Of a DNA stretch of 64,000 nucleotides, positions 51,508 through 62,085 are shown in pieces; the first letter of the stretch is position 1, and each line of letters begins with the position of its first letter. The position numbers were made by a program, and so were the translations under genes. The notes under the pieces are model-generated. The model made no database searches. It had not been told where the DNA came from and saw only the letters and a program-made list of their open reading frames with translations. Origin of the DNA: Candidatus Binatia bacterium (GTDB lineage: Bacteria; Vulcanimicrobiota; Vulcanimicrobiia; Vulcanimicrobiales; Vulcanimicrobiaceae); NCBI GenBank assembly GCA_035544215.1, contig DATKHY010000003.1:506501-570500 (forward strand), read 5' to 3'.

Positions 51508-52523
51508 CGTTGCTCCAAAACCTCGCGATAGACGTCGGCGGTAGCGCGCGCGCAACGGTCCCAACTCAGCCGCCGCGCCACCTCTCGTCCTGAGTTGATT
51601 GCGCGCGCGCGCAGCCCCTCGTCAGCCAGCAACCTTTCCAGCTCCAGCCGCAGCGCGCCGGAGTTCCGTGCCGCAAACGACTGCGCTGCCTCCTCGAGCG
51701 GGCCCGGCACGGCGTCGCTGCACGCGATCACGGGGCAGCCCACGGCCATCGCCTCCAGCATCGGCAGCCCGAAGCCCTCGCGCAGCGCCGGCTGGACGAG
51801 GGCCCGCGCGCCCGCGTAATAGCTCGCAAGGCGCTCCGCCGGCACGTCGCCCAACGCGACGATCGCGCGCGCGGGCGTGCTGCGCCGCTGCAGCTCCCCG
51901 CCGAAATCATCGGGCCCGGTGACGTAAAGGTCCACGTTCCAACGCTCGGCCAGGGCCGACCACGCGTCGAAAAGCGTCGCGAGATCCTTGTGCTCCCGGT
52001 GATTGCCGACGTAGAGCACGAACGGGCGCTCTCCCGCGAAGGGCTGTACCGGTTCCAGAAAACTCTCCGCGACGCCGAGCGGTATGACGCGAACCTTCGC
52101 GCGGTCGACGCCCAAGAACTCCGCGAGGTCGTCGATGGTGCGCGCGTCGTCCGTAATGACGCGCTCGGCGTGCGCGCACGCGCGCCGTACGACGGCCCGA
52201 TAGTACGGCCCGACTTTCGCCTTGAAGTAGTGGGGAAAACGCAGATGGATTAGGTCGTGGATCGTGATGACGAAGCACGGCGGCAGCAACAGCGGAACGT
52301 ATTGCGAGAGGAAGTGCACGAGCTCGACCCGCGCGCGCCGGATCGCCGACGGAAGCCGCACCTGCTCGCTCCACCCGAAGTTGCCGCCTTCCGAAAACGG
52401 GACGTAGGAATATTCCGGAGCGACCTGCGGCAGGCGCGCGACGAGCTCGCGTGTGTAGGCTTTCATTCCGAGCGACATCTGGCGCGTCAGGCGCGCATCG
52501 AGTCCGACGCGCGCGAGCCTCAT
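51504..52523 (-). CDS. Glycosyltransferase family 4 (GT-B)
   Basis: A 339-residue GT-B enzyme: RLARVGLDARLTRQMSLGMK at the start, FVITIHDLIHLRFPHYFKAK, the donor-domain GERPFVLYVGNHREHKDLAT, VALGDVPAERLASYYAGARA, and the EX7E signature EGFGLPMLEAMAVGCPVIAC. It transfers a sugar from a nucleotide donor, perhaps to an envelope polysaccharide. Coupled to the GT2 gene by a four-base overlap (ATGA). Confidence 0.9.
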   Translation of the reverse strand: MRLARVGLDARLTRQMSLGMKAYTRELVARLPQVAPEYSYVPFSEGGNFGWSEQVRLPSAIRRARVELVHFLSQYVPLLLPPCFVITIHDLIHLRFPHYFKAKVGPYYRAVVRRACAHAERVITDDARTIDDLAEFLGVDRAKVRVIPLGVAESFLEPVQPFAGERPFVLYVGNHREHKDLATLFDAWSALAERWNVDLYVTGPDDFGGELQRRSTPARAIVALGDVPAERLASYYAGARALVQPALREGFGLPMLEAMAVGCPVIACSDAVPGPLEEAAQSFAARNSGALRLELERLLADEGLRARAINSGREVARRLSWDRCARATADVYREVLEQR

Positions 52524-53247
52524 CGCAGCAGCGCTTTCCGCGCGGCGACCGCCGGGTAGACGGCGGAGCGATACGCGACGTACCAGCCGCGCGGACCGTC
52601 GAACAGCGCGCCGCGCCCGACGAGGAGCCAGGCCAGGCGCGGGACGGCCGCCGCGCACGCGGCGACGAAGGCGAACGCGGCACCGTGTATATCGTGCGCC
52701 TCGAGTCCCGTGTAGAGATCGTACTTCCGGCGGTACGTTGCCACATCGGGATACGAGTAGTGCAGCAGCGTCCCGGGGAGGTCGCCGAGGTCGCCGTCGG
52801 ACGACCAGGCCTCGTGGACCGGCGCGAAATCGGCGGCCGCGGGGTGCGCGTTGAGCGTGACGCGATCCGTGCGGAACAGACGCAGCAGCGGCTCGTCGCG
52901 CCAAATGCTCATCGGCTTGCCGCAGAAGTAGGTCGTGCGCTTCACGCGGTAGCCGTCGCATTCGGCCGGCGCCGCGACGATCGCGTCGCGCAGAACGTCG
53001 TCGAGCGCCTCGTCGGCGTCCAGCATCAGCGCCCAGGGCGTCTCCACCTGCGCGAGCGCGAATCGGCGTGCATCGACGAAATCCGTCCAATCGCGCTGCA
53101 CCACCGTCGCGCCCGCCGCGCGAGCAAACTGCACCGTGTGATCGTCGGAGCACGCGTCGAGCACGAGGAGTTTCACGCCGCGCGGCAGACTCGTGAGCGC
53201 GCGCGGCAGATTGCGCTCCTCGTCGCGCGTGAGGACGACGGCGGTGA

Positions 53248-53248
<1 letters not shown>
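52520..53248 (-). CDS. Glycosyltransferase family 2, start codon unclear
   Basis: The family opening TAVVLTRDEERNLPRALTSL is in frame but has no ATG/GTG/TTG before it: the first codons after the pyrG stop are GTC ACC GCC, the G being shared with the TAG (TAGTC). The first canonical start is a GTG at 53176, which would remove the first strand and DE motif. GT2 features: LDACSDDHTVQFARAAGATV, ALMLDADEALDDVLRDAIVA (DXD-like), NAHPAAADFAPVHEAW, and hydrophobic C-terminal stretches typical of membrane-attached WaaE/KdtX-like GT2. Overlaps the GT4 start by four bases. Confidence 0.8.
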
Positions 53249-55121
<1,873 letters not shown>

Positions 55122-55805
55122 TCATGTGTGGGGTGCGGGCACTCTCAGGGAGGCTTCGAAGGCGGCGTTGGTCGGGTACCAGTCGGCGCGGCCGGATGGC
55201 ATGAGGTCGAAGAGATGCCAAATCGGACTCAGTAAATCGATTCCGCGTTCGCGGTCCTCGAGCATCGGATGTGCGGTATAGACGTGGCGTATCGTGTCGC
55301 CGTCTTTCGCGAAGACAGTGACGGTTGAGTCCGGATTGCCCTCGGCATCTTCGGCGTCGATGTCGCGCGCGAACGCGGAGCCATCGTCGGAGAGCAGACG
55401 CAGCCGATCCCAGCCGCGGCGCGTACCCCAGGCGCGGAGCGTTTCGAACGGCGCTCGGGAAGCGACGACGAAGTTCGCGCGTTGGGTGACGTGCGGCACG
55501 ATTCCGTTGAAGCCGTCGAGCCAGAGCGAGCACATCGGACAGAAGTCGTCCTCGTCGGACCAGTACATGAGGTGGTAGACGATCAAGTAAGGCTTGTCGC
55601 CGGCGAACAGCTCGGACAGGTGAACGCGATTACCGTTCTCGACGAACGTGTAGTCAGGCACGACCGGACCGGGCGGCAAAGTGCGTCGCATGGCTGCAAC
55701 GGCTTCGATCCGATCGCGCAGATCGATTTCCGCGGCGCGCAAGCGCTCGCGCGACGCGCGATAGGCCTCGTCGGCGCCGGGCATCAGAAGGCTCGAATCG
55801 GTCAT
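55122..55805 (-). CDS. DUF899 thioredoxin-fold protein
   Basis: A 227-residue protein of the DUF899 family: an N-terminal helical part (RASRERLRAAEIDLRDRIEA) then a thioredoxin-like region with the CxxC in DEDDFCPMCSLWLDGFNGIV, NFVVASRAPFETLRAWGTRR, and DLLSPIWHLFDLMPSGRADW near the end. A redox role is plausible. The start overlaps the prmC end by four bases, which puts an unrelated-looking gene into the translation operon. Confidence 0.85.
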   Translation of the reverse strand: MTDSSLLMPGADEAYRASRERLRAAEIDLRDRIEAVAAMRRTLPPGPVVPDYTFVENGNRVHLSELFAGDKPYLIVYHLMYWSDEDDFCPMCSLWLDGFNGIVPHVTQRANFVVASRAPFETLRAWGTRRGWDRLRLLSDDGSAFARDIDAEDAEGNPDSTVTVFAKDGDTIRHVYTAHPMLEDRERGIDLLSPIWHLFDLMPSGRADWYPTNAAFEASLRVPAPHT

Positions 55806-56716
55806 TTCAGCGTTCCTTTCACGTAGCGCGCGAGGCCGGCGTAATCGTTGCCGATAGTCACGGTGGAGTTGCGAAGCGAGTTTTGGGTGAGTTCGATCAA
55901 ACGCTCGATTGTCGGAGGTGCGGCTTCCAAGAGAACCATGGCCTTGGCGGTGACGTGGTCTGCAATACCCCGTAGCAGAGCGCGATAAACGGTTAGGCCG
56001 TCGGGGCCGCCGTCGAGCGCGACGCGCGGCTCGAACGAGGTCGAATCGGGCCCCGCCGGGAGATCCGCCGTCGGAACGTACGGCAGGTTGGCGACGACGA
56101 CGTCGTACCGCTCGCCCTTTACCGGCGCCGCCAGGTCGCCGCACAAGAAACGGCAGCGCCCCCCGATGGCCAGCCGCTCCGCGTTGCGCGCCGCAAGTGC
56201 GACGGCCTCGGGCGACACATCGGTCGCGTCGACGACCGCGTTGGTTTCCGCGGCGATCGTGCATGCAATGGCGCCGCTGCCGGTTCCGACATCGAGCACG
56301 CGACCCGCGGTGCCTAGACCTCGAAGAAAGGCGACGGCCTCGTCCACGAGATGCTCCGTCTCGGGCCTCGGAACCAAAACGGATTCGTCCACGATAAATT
56401 CGCGACCGTAAAAGCATGCACTCCCGGTGATGTACGCCACCGGCTCGCCCTGGCGTCGTCTCGCGCATAAATCAGTGAAGAGGGCAAGGTCCCCCTCGGA
56501 AAGTCGCGCATCATCATGCGCAACGATCCATTCCCGCGACCGGCCAAGCACATGAGCCAGCAAAATCAGCGCATCCGCCCGCGCCGACCCAGTCGATTCC
56601 GAAAGAACTGAGATCCCGCGCCGCAGCGCGTTCCCAACACTGCACGGTCCGGCGGAGGCGCCGGATGCGCCGAGCAAACGGCCGCGCGGGGGAGATGTAG
56701 CGTCGGCCTGAGGCAT
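55802..56716 (-). CDS. prmC: Release-factor glutamine N5-methyltransferase, PrmC-type
   Basis: A 304-residue SAM-dependent methyltransferase. The first 40 residues are an unusual Ala/Gly/Ser-rich extension; then ISVLSESTGSARADALILLA, HDDARLSEGDLALFTDLCAR, VLVPRPETEHLVDEAVAFLR and VLDVGTGSGAIACTIAAE. The substrate motif, NPPY in most PrmC, reads NLPY (VVVANLPYVPTADLP). It follows prfA by a TGATG overlap, so it probably methylates the GGQ of RF1. Confidence 0.9.
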   Translation of the reverse strand: MPQADATSPPRGRLLGASGASAGPCSVGNALRRGISVLSESTGSARADALILLAHVLGRSREWIVAHDDARLSEGDLALFTDLCARRRQGEPVAYITGSACFYGREFIVDESVLVPRPETEHLVDEAVAFLRGLGTAGRVLDVGTGSGAIACTIAAETNAVVDATDVSPEAVALAARNAERLAIGGRCRFLCGDLAAPVKGERYDVVVANLPYVPTADLPAGPDSTSFEPRVALDGGPDGLTVYRALLRGIADHVTAKAMVLLEAAPPTIERLIELTQNSLRNSTVTIGNDYAGLARYVKGTLK

Positions 56717-57801
56717 CAAACGGCAGCCTCACCGGCCATGAGGCGCGCCCGCTCGTCAGCGATCAGTTCGTCGGCAATCGACGCCAGATTTCCGTCCATG
56801 ATTCCGCGAAGGTTTCCGAAACTACGGTTGATCCGGTGATCGGTGACGCGGTCTTGAGGGAAGTTGTACGTACGGATCTTCTCGGAGCGCTCGCCGGTGC
56901 CGACCTGGGAGCGGCGCATCTCGACTACGGCGTCTTCTTGTTCGCGCCGTTTGCGGTCGTAGATCGTGGCGCGCAGCATCTGCATCGCCTTCTCGCGATT
57001 CTGCTGCTGCGAACGTTCCTGCTGCGACGCGACGACGATGCCCGTCGGCACGTGCGTGATGCGGATCGCGGACTCCGTCTTGTTGACGTATTGGCCGCCC
57101 GCGCCGGATGCTTTATAGGTGTCGATCTGGAGCTCCGAGGGCTTGATCGCGACCTCGACGTCGTCCTCGATCTGCGGCAGCACCGCCACGGTGGCGGTGC
57201 TCGTGTGGATGCGGCCCTGCGCCTCGGTGGCCGGCACGCGCTGCACGCGATGCACGCCGGACTCATGCTTGAGGAAGCGGTACGGCTCGTCGCCCTTGAC
57301 GGCGAAGACGATCTCCTTGTAGCCGCCGGCGTCGCTGGGGCTCTCCGACACGAGTTCGGTCTTCATGCCGGTGGTCTCGGCGAAGCGCATGTACATCCGC
57401 GCCAGGTCGCCCGCGAAGATCGCGGCCTCGTCGCCGCCGGTGCCGGCGCGGATCTCCACGAACACGTCCCGCGAATCGTTCGGATCGCGCGGCATCATCA
57501 GCCGCGTGAGCTCGCCTTCGAGCTCCGTGGCGCGCTCGCGCAAGACCTCGTTCTCTTCTTCCGCGAGCTGACGCAGCTCGCCGTCACTTTCGCGCGCGAG
57601 CGAATCGTTCGCGGCTATTTGGGCGTGCGTCTGCGAGAGCCGGCGATACGTCTCTACGAGGGCTTCGAGCTGCGCGCGCTCCTTGACGAGCGCGGTGTAC
57701 CGGGATTGATCGAAGGTGCCGCCGAGATTGGCCAGCTGCACCTCGATTTCGTCGAAGCGCCGGGCCATCGAATCGAGACGCGCCGTCAACGCGTCGTTCA
57801 A
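56716..57801 (-). CDS. prfA: Peptide chain release factor 1
   Basis: A 361-residue class-I release factor. Domain 1 coiled coil (LDSMARRFDEIEVQLANLGG), anticodon-like region PEATEAQGRIHTSTATVAVL, the GGQ loop GAGGQYVNKTESAIRITHVP, and DRITDHRINRSFGNLRGIM near the end (as TDHRINRSFGNLRGIMD). Full length; rpmE lies 12 bases upstream and prmC overlaps the stop. Confidence 0.97.
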   Translation of the reverse strand: MNDALTARLDSMARRFDEIEVQLANLGGTFDQSRYTALVKERAQLEALVETYRRLSQTHAQIAANDSLARESDGELRQLAEEENEVLRERATELEGELTRLMMPRDPNDSRDVFVEIRAGTGGDEAAIFAGDLARMYMRFAETTGMKTELVSESPSDAGGYKEIVFAVKGDEPYRFLKHESGVHRVQRVPATEAQGRIHTSTATVAVLPQIEDDVEVAIKPSELQIDTYKASGAGGQYVNKTESAIRITHVPTGIVVASQQERSQQQNREKAMQMLRATIYDRKRREQEDAVVEMRRSQVGTGERSEKIRTYNFPQDRVTDHRINRSFGNLRGIMDGNLASIADELIADERARLMAGEAAV

Positions 57802-57813
57802 GGCCGGCGCTCC

Positions 57814-58086
57814 CTAAAGTCCGGCGGCTGTCTTCTTCGCCTCGCGGGCCGCCTTGCGCGCCGCGGCCTCTTCTTGCTTCTGCCGCGCGGCGGCGGAACG
57901 CTGATTGAATTTGTCAACGCGTCCGGCCGTATCGACCAGCTTCTGCTGGCCCGTGAACAACGGATGACAGGCCGCGCAGATCTCGACGGAAATCTCGGGC
58001 AGGGTCGAGCCCGTGACGAAGGTGTTGCCGCACGCGCAGTGCACGCGGGCCTCGGGATACCACTTGGGATGAATCTTGCTCTTCAC
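57814..58086 (-). CDS. rpmE: 50S ribosomal protein L31 (zinc-containing type)
   Basis: A 90-residue protein, [20 protein letters not shown], then [25 protein letters not shown]. Cysteines in HCACG and ICAACHP are the zinc ligands of the C+ form. The C-terminal 25 residues are Lys/Ala/Glu-rich and longer than in E. coli. A TATAAT ends nine bases before the GTG start. Confidence 0.95.
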   Translation of the reverse strand: MKSKIHPKWYPEARVHCACGNTFVTGSTLPEISVEICAACHPLFTGQQKLVDTAGRVDKFNQRSAAARQKQEEAAARKAAREAKKTAAGL

Positions 58087-58095
58087 AGCCCCTGC

Positions 58096-58101
58096 ATTAT
58101 A
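58096..58101 (-). promoter_or_regulatory. -10 element directly before the L31 start
   Basis: TATAAT, then nine bases (GCAGGGGCT), then GTG. Initiation at the usual distance would leave a leader of only two or three bases, though the AGGGG could serve as a ribosome site for a transcript starting further upstream. Confidence 0.45.
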
Positions 58102-58180
58102 TCAGGGGGCGCAAATTGGCCGAGTTTGGGCTCGCTCGATTCGCGGAGGAGCCGCACCCGCGGTCCCAAAAGCCAGTCGC

Positions 58181-58783
58181 GTGAAGTCGCTCTCATTCCT
58201 GTTTATCGCGGGCTCGGCCATAGCGCCGCTGATGCTGGCCGGCGCCCTGGAGGGACGGGTTCCGGCCGTCGCCGCGACCCCTCCGCCTACCCCGCCCCCG
58301 ATCGGGACGCCGCAGGCGGCCCAACCCAACGCTTCGGAGGGACCCGCGGCTCCGGTGCCCTCGTTGCCGGGCGCCACGCGGGCGCCGTCACCCAGCCCGC
58401 CTCCCAATCCCCGCAAGGGGCTCGACGGCGTCTGGGAGGTCCAGATCCAGCATCCCAGTGGTACCGACTACACGCACTTCAAGGTCGCGCAACAGGGCGA
58501 GGCGCTGACCGGCACCTACGTCGACTCGCGCGGCAAGCGTTACCCGCTATCGGGGACGGTGGCCGGCTCGGACGTCCGCCTCATCGTGACGATGCCGGAC
58601 GGAACGACGCTGCTCCTGGAGGGCAGGCTAGACGGTACGACGGACATGGTCGGCGAGCTGACGAGGGCCGGCGGCGAGGTGCCGTTCACCGCGTCCTATC
58701 GCCCGAAAGAGAAGTGGATTGAAAACGTCAACGCGTCTCCGGGCGGTATGGGTCAACCCAGCGGCGGTTATACCCCCCCGTAG
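58181..58783 (+). CDS. Secreted protein with proline-rich linker
   Basis: About 200 residues from a GTG at 58181; signal peptide SLSFLFIAGSAIAPLMLAG. A Pro/Ala-rich linker (TPPPTPPPIGTPQAAQPNAS, SPSPPPNPRKG) is followed by a lipocalin-like beta-sheet domain: GVWEVQIQHPSGTDYTHFKV, GEALTGTYVDSRGKRYPLSG, TLLLEGRLDGTTDMVGELTR. The tail is Gly/Pro-rich. No function can be assigned. It is divergent from rpmE. Confidence 0.7.
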   Translation: MKSLSFLFIAGSAIAPLMLAGALEGRVPAVAATPPPTPPPIGTPQAAQPNASEGPAAPVPSLPGATRAPSPSPPPNPRKGLDGVWEVQIQHPSGTDYTHFKVAQQGEALTGTYVDSRGKRYPLSGTVAGSDVRLIVTMPDGTTLLLEGRLDGTTDMVGELTRAGGEVPFTASYRPKEKWIENVNASPGGMGQPSGGYTPP

Positions 58784-58847
58784 TCGCTCTGTTGCCTTGG
58801 AACGGTCGTGCCTAAAGGCCAATTTCCGGCGCGGCTGCCTGTATTAC

Positions 58848-58979
58848 GTCCTTCGTCTCGCTACGCTCGCTCAGGACTGCGAGGCAGGCGCGTCCTTCGA
58901 CACGCGCGCTTCGCGCGCGGCTCAGGATGACATTACTGTCGACACGCGCGCTTCGCGCGCGTCTCAGGATGACATTACT
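58848..58979. repeat. Three REP-like repeat units
   Basis: Two near-identical 41-base units at 58897-58937 and 58939-58979 (TCGACACGCGCGCTTCGCGC..., ending CTCAGGATGACATTACT; one mismatch) each contain an inverted repeat ACGCGCGC-TTC-GCGCGCGT. A shorter divergent unit lies at 58848-58883 (CGTCCTTCGTCTCGCTACGC). The last unit runs into the leuD stop codon (58978-58980). They sit between convergent gene ends, a usual place for REP elements. Confidence 0.7.
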
Positions 58980-59493
58980 ATGCCCGAGATGATTTTTCGG
59001 AGAGGCGTTTTTCGACGTAGGGCACCAGTCCACCGGCGTCGATCAGCGAGCGCATGAACGGCGGAAACTCGGCGGCGCGGTAGGTTTCGCCTTTGGTGAT
59101 GTTTCGGATCATACCGGTTTCGGGCTCGAGCTCGATCTCGTCGCCGGATTTGATGCCCTCGACCGCCTCGGCGGACTCGAAGATCGGCAGCCCAATGTTC
59201 AGCGCGTTGCGATAAAAGATTCGCGCGAAACTCTTGGCGATCACCGCCGACGTCCCGGAGCCTTTGATCGCGATCGGCGCGACCTCGCGGCTCGATCCGC
59301 ATCCGAAGTTGGTGTCGGCCACGATGATGTCACCCGAGCGCATCCGCCCGGTGTACTCGGGGTCGAGACCTTCGAGCGCGTGCTTTCCGAGCTCGACCGG
59401 GTCGATGATGTTACAGTACTTGCCGGGAATGATCACGTCCGTGTCGACGTTCTTCCCGTACTTGTGAGCGTGTCCGCGCAGTTTCGCTTCCAC
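58978..59493 (-). CDS. leuD: 3-isopropylmalate dehydratase small subunit (LeuD/HacB type)
   Basis: A 171-residue swivel-domain subunit of the aconitase superfamily: KYGKNVDTDVIIPGKYCNII, VADTNFGCGSSREVAPIAIK (SSRE motif), FARIFYRNALNIGLPIFE. This short form matches archaeal/bacterial-type IPMD and homoaconitase small subunits; the leuC neighbour makes isopropylmalate the likely substrate, though a homoaconitase-like role is not excluded. Confidence 0.92.
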   Translation of the reverse strand: MEAKLRGHAHKYGKNVDTDVIIPGKYCNIIDPVELGKHALEGLDPEYTGRMRSGDIIVADTNFGCGSSREVAPIAIKGSGTSAVIAKSFARIFYRNALNIGLPIFESAEAVEGIKSGDEIELEPETGMIRNITKGETYRAAEFPPFMRSLIDAGGLVPYVEKRLSEKSSRA

Positions 59494-59494
59494 G

Positions 59495-60778
59495 TTACAC
59501 CTGCGCGTACTGGACGACCCGGGGGTCGGTGATGCGGCCGGTCAGCGCCGAGGCCGCGCACGTCGCCGGCGAGGCGAGATAGATCTCGGCCTTCGGCGAT
59601 CCCATGCGCCCGACGTAGTTGCGGTTGGTCGTCGAGATCGCACGCTCGCCATCGCCGAGCGTTCCCATGTGGCCGCCAAAGCAGGCGCCGCAGCCGGGCG
59701 TGTTCACCGCGCAGCCAGCCGCCGCGAGCGTCGTGAGGACGCCCTCTTGCGCGGCCTGCATCCAGACCTTTTGCGAACCCGGATTGACGATCACGCGCAG
59801 GTTCGGCGCGATCCGTTTGCCTTCCAGAATCTGCGCGACCACGCGAAGGTCTTCCATGTAGCCATTCGTGCACGAGCCGATGAAGACTTGATCGACCGGG
59901 AGGTCCTCACGCGTCACCTCCGAGATCGGATGGACGTTGTCGGGCGTATGCGGACACGCGATCTGTGGCTCCAAGTTGCCGATGTCGATCTCGATAACGC
60001 GCTCGTAGGCCGCGTCGGGATCCGCCCGCTCGACCACGAACGGGCGAGTCGTGCGTTCCTTGACGTAGGCAATCGTCTTGGCGTCGGCGTGGAAGATGCC
60101 GTTCTTAGCGCCCGCCTCGATCGCCATGTTGGCCATGGTAATGCGTCCCGTGATCGACAGATTGTCTACCGTCGTCCCATGGTACTCGATCGCGCGATAC
60201 GTCGCGCCGTCGATGCCGAGCTCGCCAACGGTCCGCAACATGATGTCCTTCGCGTACACCATTGGTCCGGGCTTGCCGTCGTAGACGAGCTTGATCGACG
60301 CGGGGACCTTGAGCCACACCTCGCCGAGGACGAACGCGGCCGCGATGTCGGTGGATCCCATGCCCGTCGCGAACGCGCCGAACGCTCCGTACGTGCACGT
60401 GTGTGAATCGCCGCCGACGATCAGCTCACCCGGCGCGACCAGCCCTTCCTCCGGCAAGACGACGTGCTCGATGCCGCCGCGGCCCACGTCGAAGAAATGC
60501 TCGATCCCTTGCTCGAACGCGAAGTCTTTCATGAGCTTCGCGAGCGACGCCGACTGCGCGTCCTTCGCGGGGACGAAGTGATCGGCCACCAGAGCGATGC
60601 GGCTCGGATCGAACACGCGCTTCGCGCCCGTGATGCCGCGCATCACCTTGATTGCGACGGCCGCGGATAGCTCGTTAGCCAGCACGAGGTCGACCTTGGC
60701 GTTGATGATTTGCCCCGGCTCGACCCGCTCCACGCCGCAGTGGCGGGCGAGAATTTTTTCGGTGAGTGTCATGCCCAT
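59495..60778 (-). CDS. leuC: 3-isopropylmalate dehydratase large subunit (LeuC/HacA type)
   Basis: A 427-residue iron-sulfur isomerase subunit; an ATG six bases in is an alternative start. Features: TEKILARHCGVERVEPGQII, GGDSHTCTYGAFGAFATGMG with the first cluster cysteine, VFIGSCTNGYMEDLRVVAQI and PGCGACFGGHMGTLGDGERA with the second and third 4Fe-4S ligands. One base separates its stop from the leuD start. TATACT ends nine bases before the ATG. Confidence 0.95.
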   Translation of the reverse strand: MGMTLTEKILARHCGVERVEPGQIINAKVDLVLANELSAAVAIKVMRGITGAKRVFDPSRIALVADHFVPAKDAQSASLAKLMKDFAFEQGIEHFFDVGRGGIEHVVLPEEGLVAPGELIVGGDSHTCTYGAFGAFATGMGSTDIAAAFVLGEVWLKVPASIKLVYDGKPGPMVYAKDIMLRTVGELGIDGATYRAIEYHGTTVDNLSITGRITMANMAIEAGAKNGIFHADAKTIAYVKERTTRPFVVERADPDAAYERVIEIDIGNLEPQIACPHTPDNVHPISEVTREDLPVDQVFIGSCTNGYMEDLRVVAQILEGKRIAPNLRVIVNPGSQKVWMQAAQEGVLTTLAAAGCAVNTPGCGACFGGHMGTLGDGERAISTTNRNYVGRMGSPKAEIYLASPATCAASALTGRITDPRVVQYAQV

Positions 60779-60787
60779 GATACGAAC

Positions 60788-60793
60788 AGTATA
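60788..60793 (-). promoter_or_regulatory. -10 element directly before the leuC start
   Basis: TATACT, then GTTCGTATC, then ATG GGC ATG. Initiation would leave a leader of about two or three bases. No clear ribosome binding site lies between. Confidence 0.5.
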
Positions 60794-60819
60794 AGGCGAA
60801 ATAAGGGCGGGAACCTCCG

Positions 60820-62085
60820 ATGATGCAAGACGAACGCGATTTTGGCTTCTCCACACGGGCGCTCCACGCGGGCACGCCGCCGGACCCCGCTACCGGCGCT
60901 CGCGCCGCGCCGATCTACCAGACGTCGGCCTACGTCTTTGGCTCGACCGAGCAGGCGGCGGAACTCTTCGCGCTGCGCAGCTACGGCCACATCTACAGCC
61001 GGATCAGCAATCCGACGGTCGCCGCGTTCGAGGAGCGCATGGCCAGCCTGGAGGGCGGCCTCGGCGGATTGGCCTTCTCCAGCGGACTGGCGGCGCAGCT
61101 CTGCACCGTCCTATCGCTTGCGCAGAGCGGCGATCATCTCGTGTGCACGCAGAACGTTTACGGCGGGACCGTCACCCAGCTCAGCGTCACGATCAAGCGC
61201 ATGGGGATCGAGACGACGTTCGTCTCGGCCGAAGATCTCGCCGCGGTGCGCGCCGCCGTCCGCCGCAACACGAAGCTGCTCTTCGTCGAGACGGTCGGCA
61301 ACCCGTCCGGCGTCGTCGCGGACCTGCGCGCGTTTGCGACGGCGGCGCACGAGGCGGGCATCCCACTCGTGGTCGACAACACGTTCGCAACGCCGTACTT
61401 TTGCCGGCCGATCGAGCACGGTGCCGACATCGTCGTGCACTCCGCCACGAAGTTCATCAACGGCCACGGGACAGCGATCGGCGGCGTCTTGGTCGAATCG
61501 GGCAAGTTCCCGTGGGACAACGGACGCTTTCCGCTGCTCTCGACCCCGAGCCCGGGCTATCACCAGAAGGTCTTCACCGAGACGTTCGGCGAGTACGCGT
61601 TCTTGGTGCGCGCGCGCGCCGAAGTGTTACGCGACGTCGGAGCGCAGATGTCGCCCATGGACGCATGGCTCGCGCTGCTCGGCCTGGAGACGCTCGCCGT
61701 CCGAATGGAGCGCCACGTCGCGAACGCGCGTGCCGTGGCGGTGTTCTTGCAATCGCGTCCGGAAGTCGCGTGGGTCCGCGAGCCGCAGCTCGGATCGATC
61801 TTCACGTTCGGTGTGCGCGGGGGGCGCGAGGCCGGGCGGCGCCTCATCGACGCGTTGGTCCTGTGGAGCCATCTCGCCAACGTGGGCGACTCGAAGAGCC
61901 TGGTGATCCATCCCGCTTCGACCACGCATTCGCAACTCTCCGACGACGAGCTGCGCAACGCCGGCGTCGAGCCCGAGGCGGTGCGGCTGTCGGTCGGCTT
62001 GGAAGACGTCGAGGATCTGATCTGGGATCTCGATCAGGCGCTGCGCTCCGCCGCGCCGGTCGCGGCGCAAGCGCCCGCTTCGTGA
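60820..62085 (+). CDS. metY: O-acetylhomoserine sulfhydrylase-type enzyme
   Basis: A 421-residue Cys/Met-metabolism PLP enzyme, longer than the gamma-lyase type. GFSTRALHAGTPPDPATGAR and YQTSAYVFGSTEQAAELFAL are MetY-like; the PLP lysine is K211 in VHSATKFINGHGTAIGG; FPLLSTPSPGYHQKVFTETF and SHLANVGDSKSLVIHPASTT are characteristic. It makes homocysteine or methionine precursors directly from sulfide. Followed by a CoA-binding protein (GTGA overlap). Confidence 0.9.
   Translation: MMQDERDFGFSTRALHAGTPPDPATGARAAPIYQTSAYVFGSTEQAAELFALRSYGHIYSRISNPTVAAFEERMASLEGGLGGLAFSSGLAAQLCTVLSLAQSGDHLVCTQNVYGGTVTQLSVTIKRMGIETTFVSAEDLAAVRAAVRRNTKLLFVETVGNPSGVVADLRAFATAAHEAGIPLVVDNTFATPYFCRPIEHGADIVVHSATKFINGHGTAIGGVLVESGKFPWDNGRFPLLSTPSPGYHQKVFTETFGEYAFLVRARAEVLRDVGAQMSPMDAWLALLGLETLAVRMERHVANARAVAVFLQSRPEVAWVREPQLGSIFTFGVRGGREAGRRLIDALVLWSHLANVGDSKSLVIHPASTTHSQLSDDELRNAGVEPEAVRLSVGLEDVEDLIWDLDQALRSAAPVAAQAPAS

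Noticed and set aside
60779-60819. SAM or T-box riboswitch controlling metY or leuC
   Set aside because: The divergent gap is about 40 bases, too short for either.
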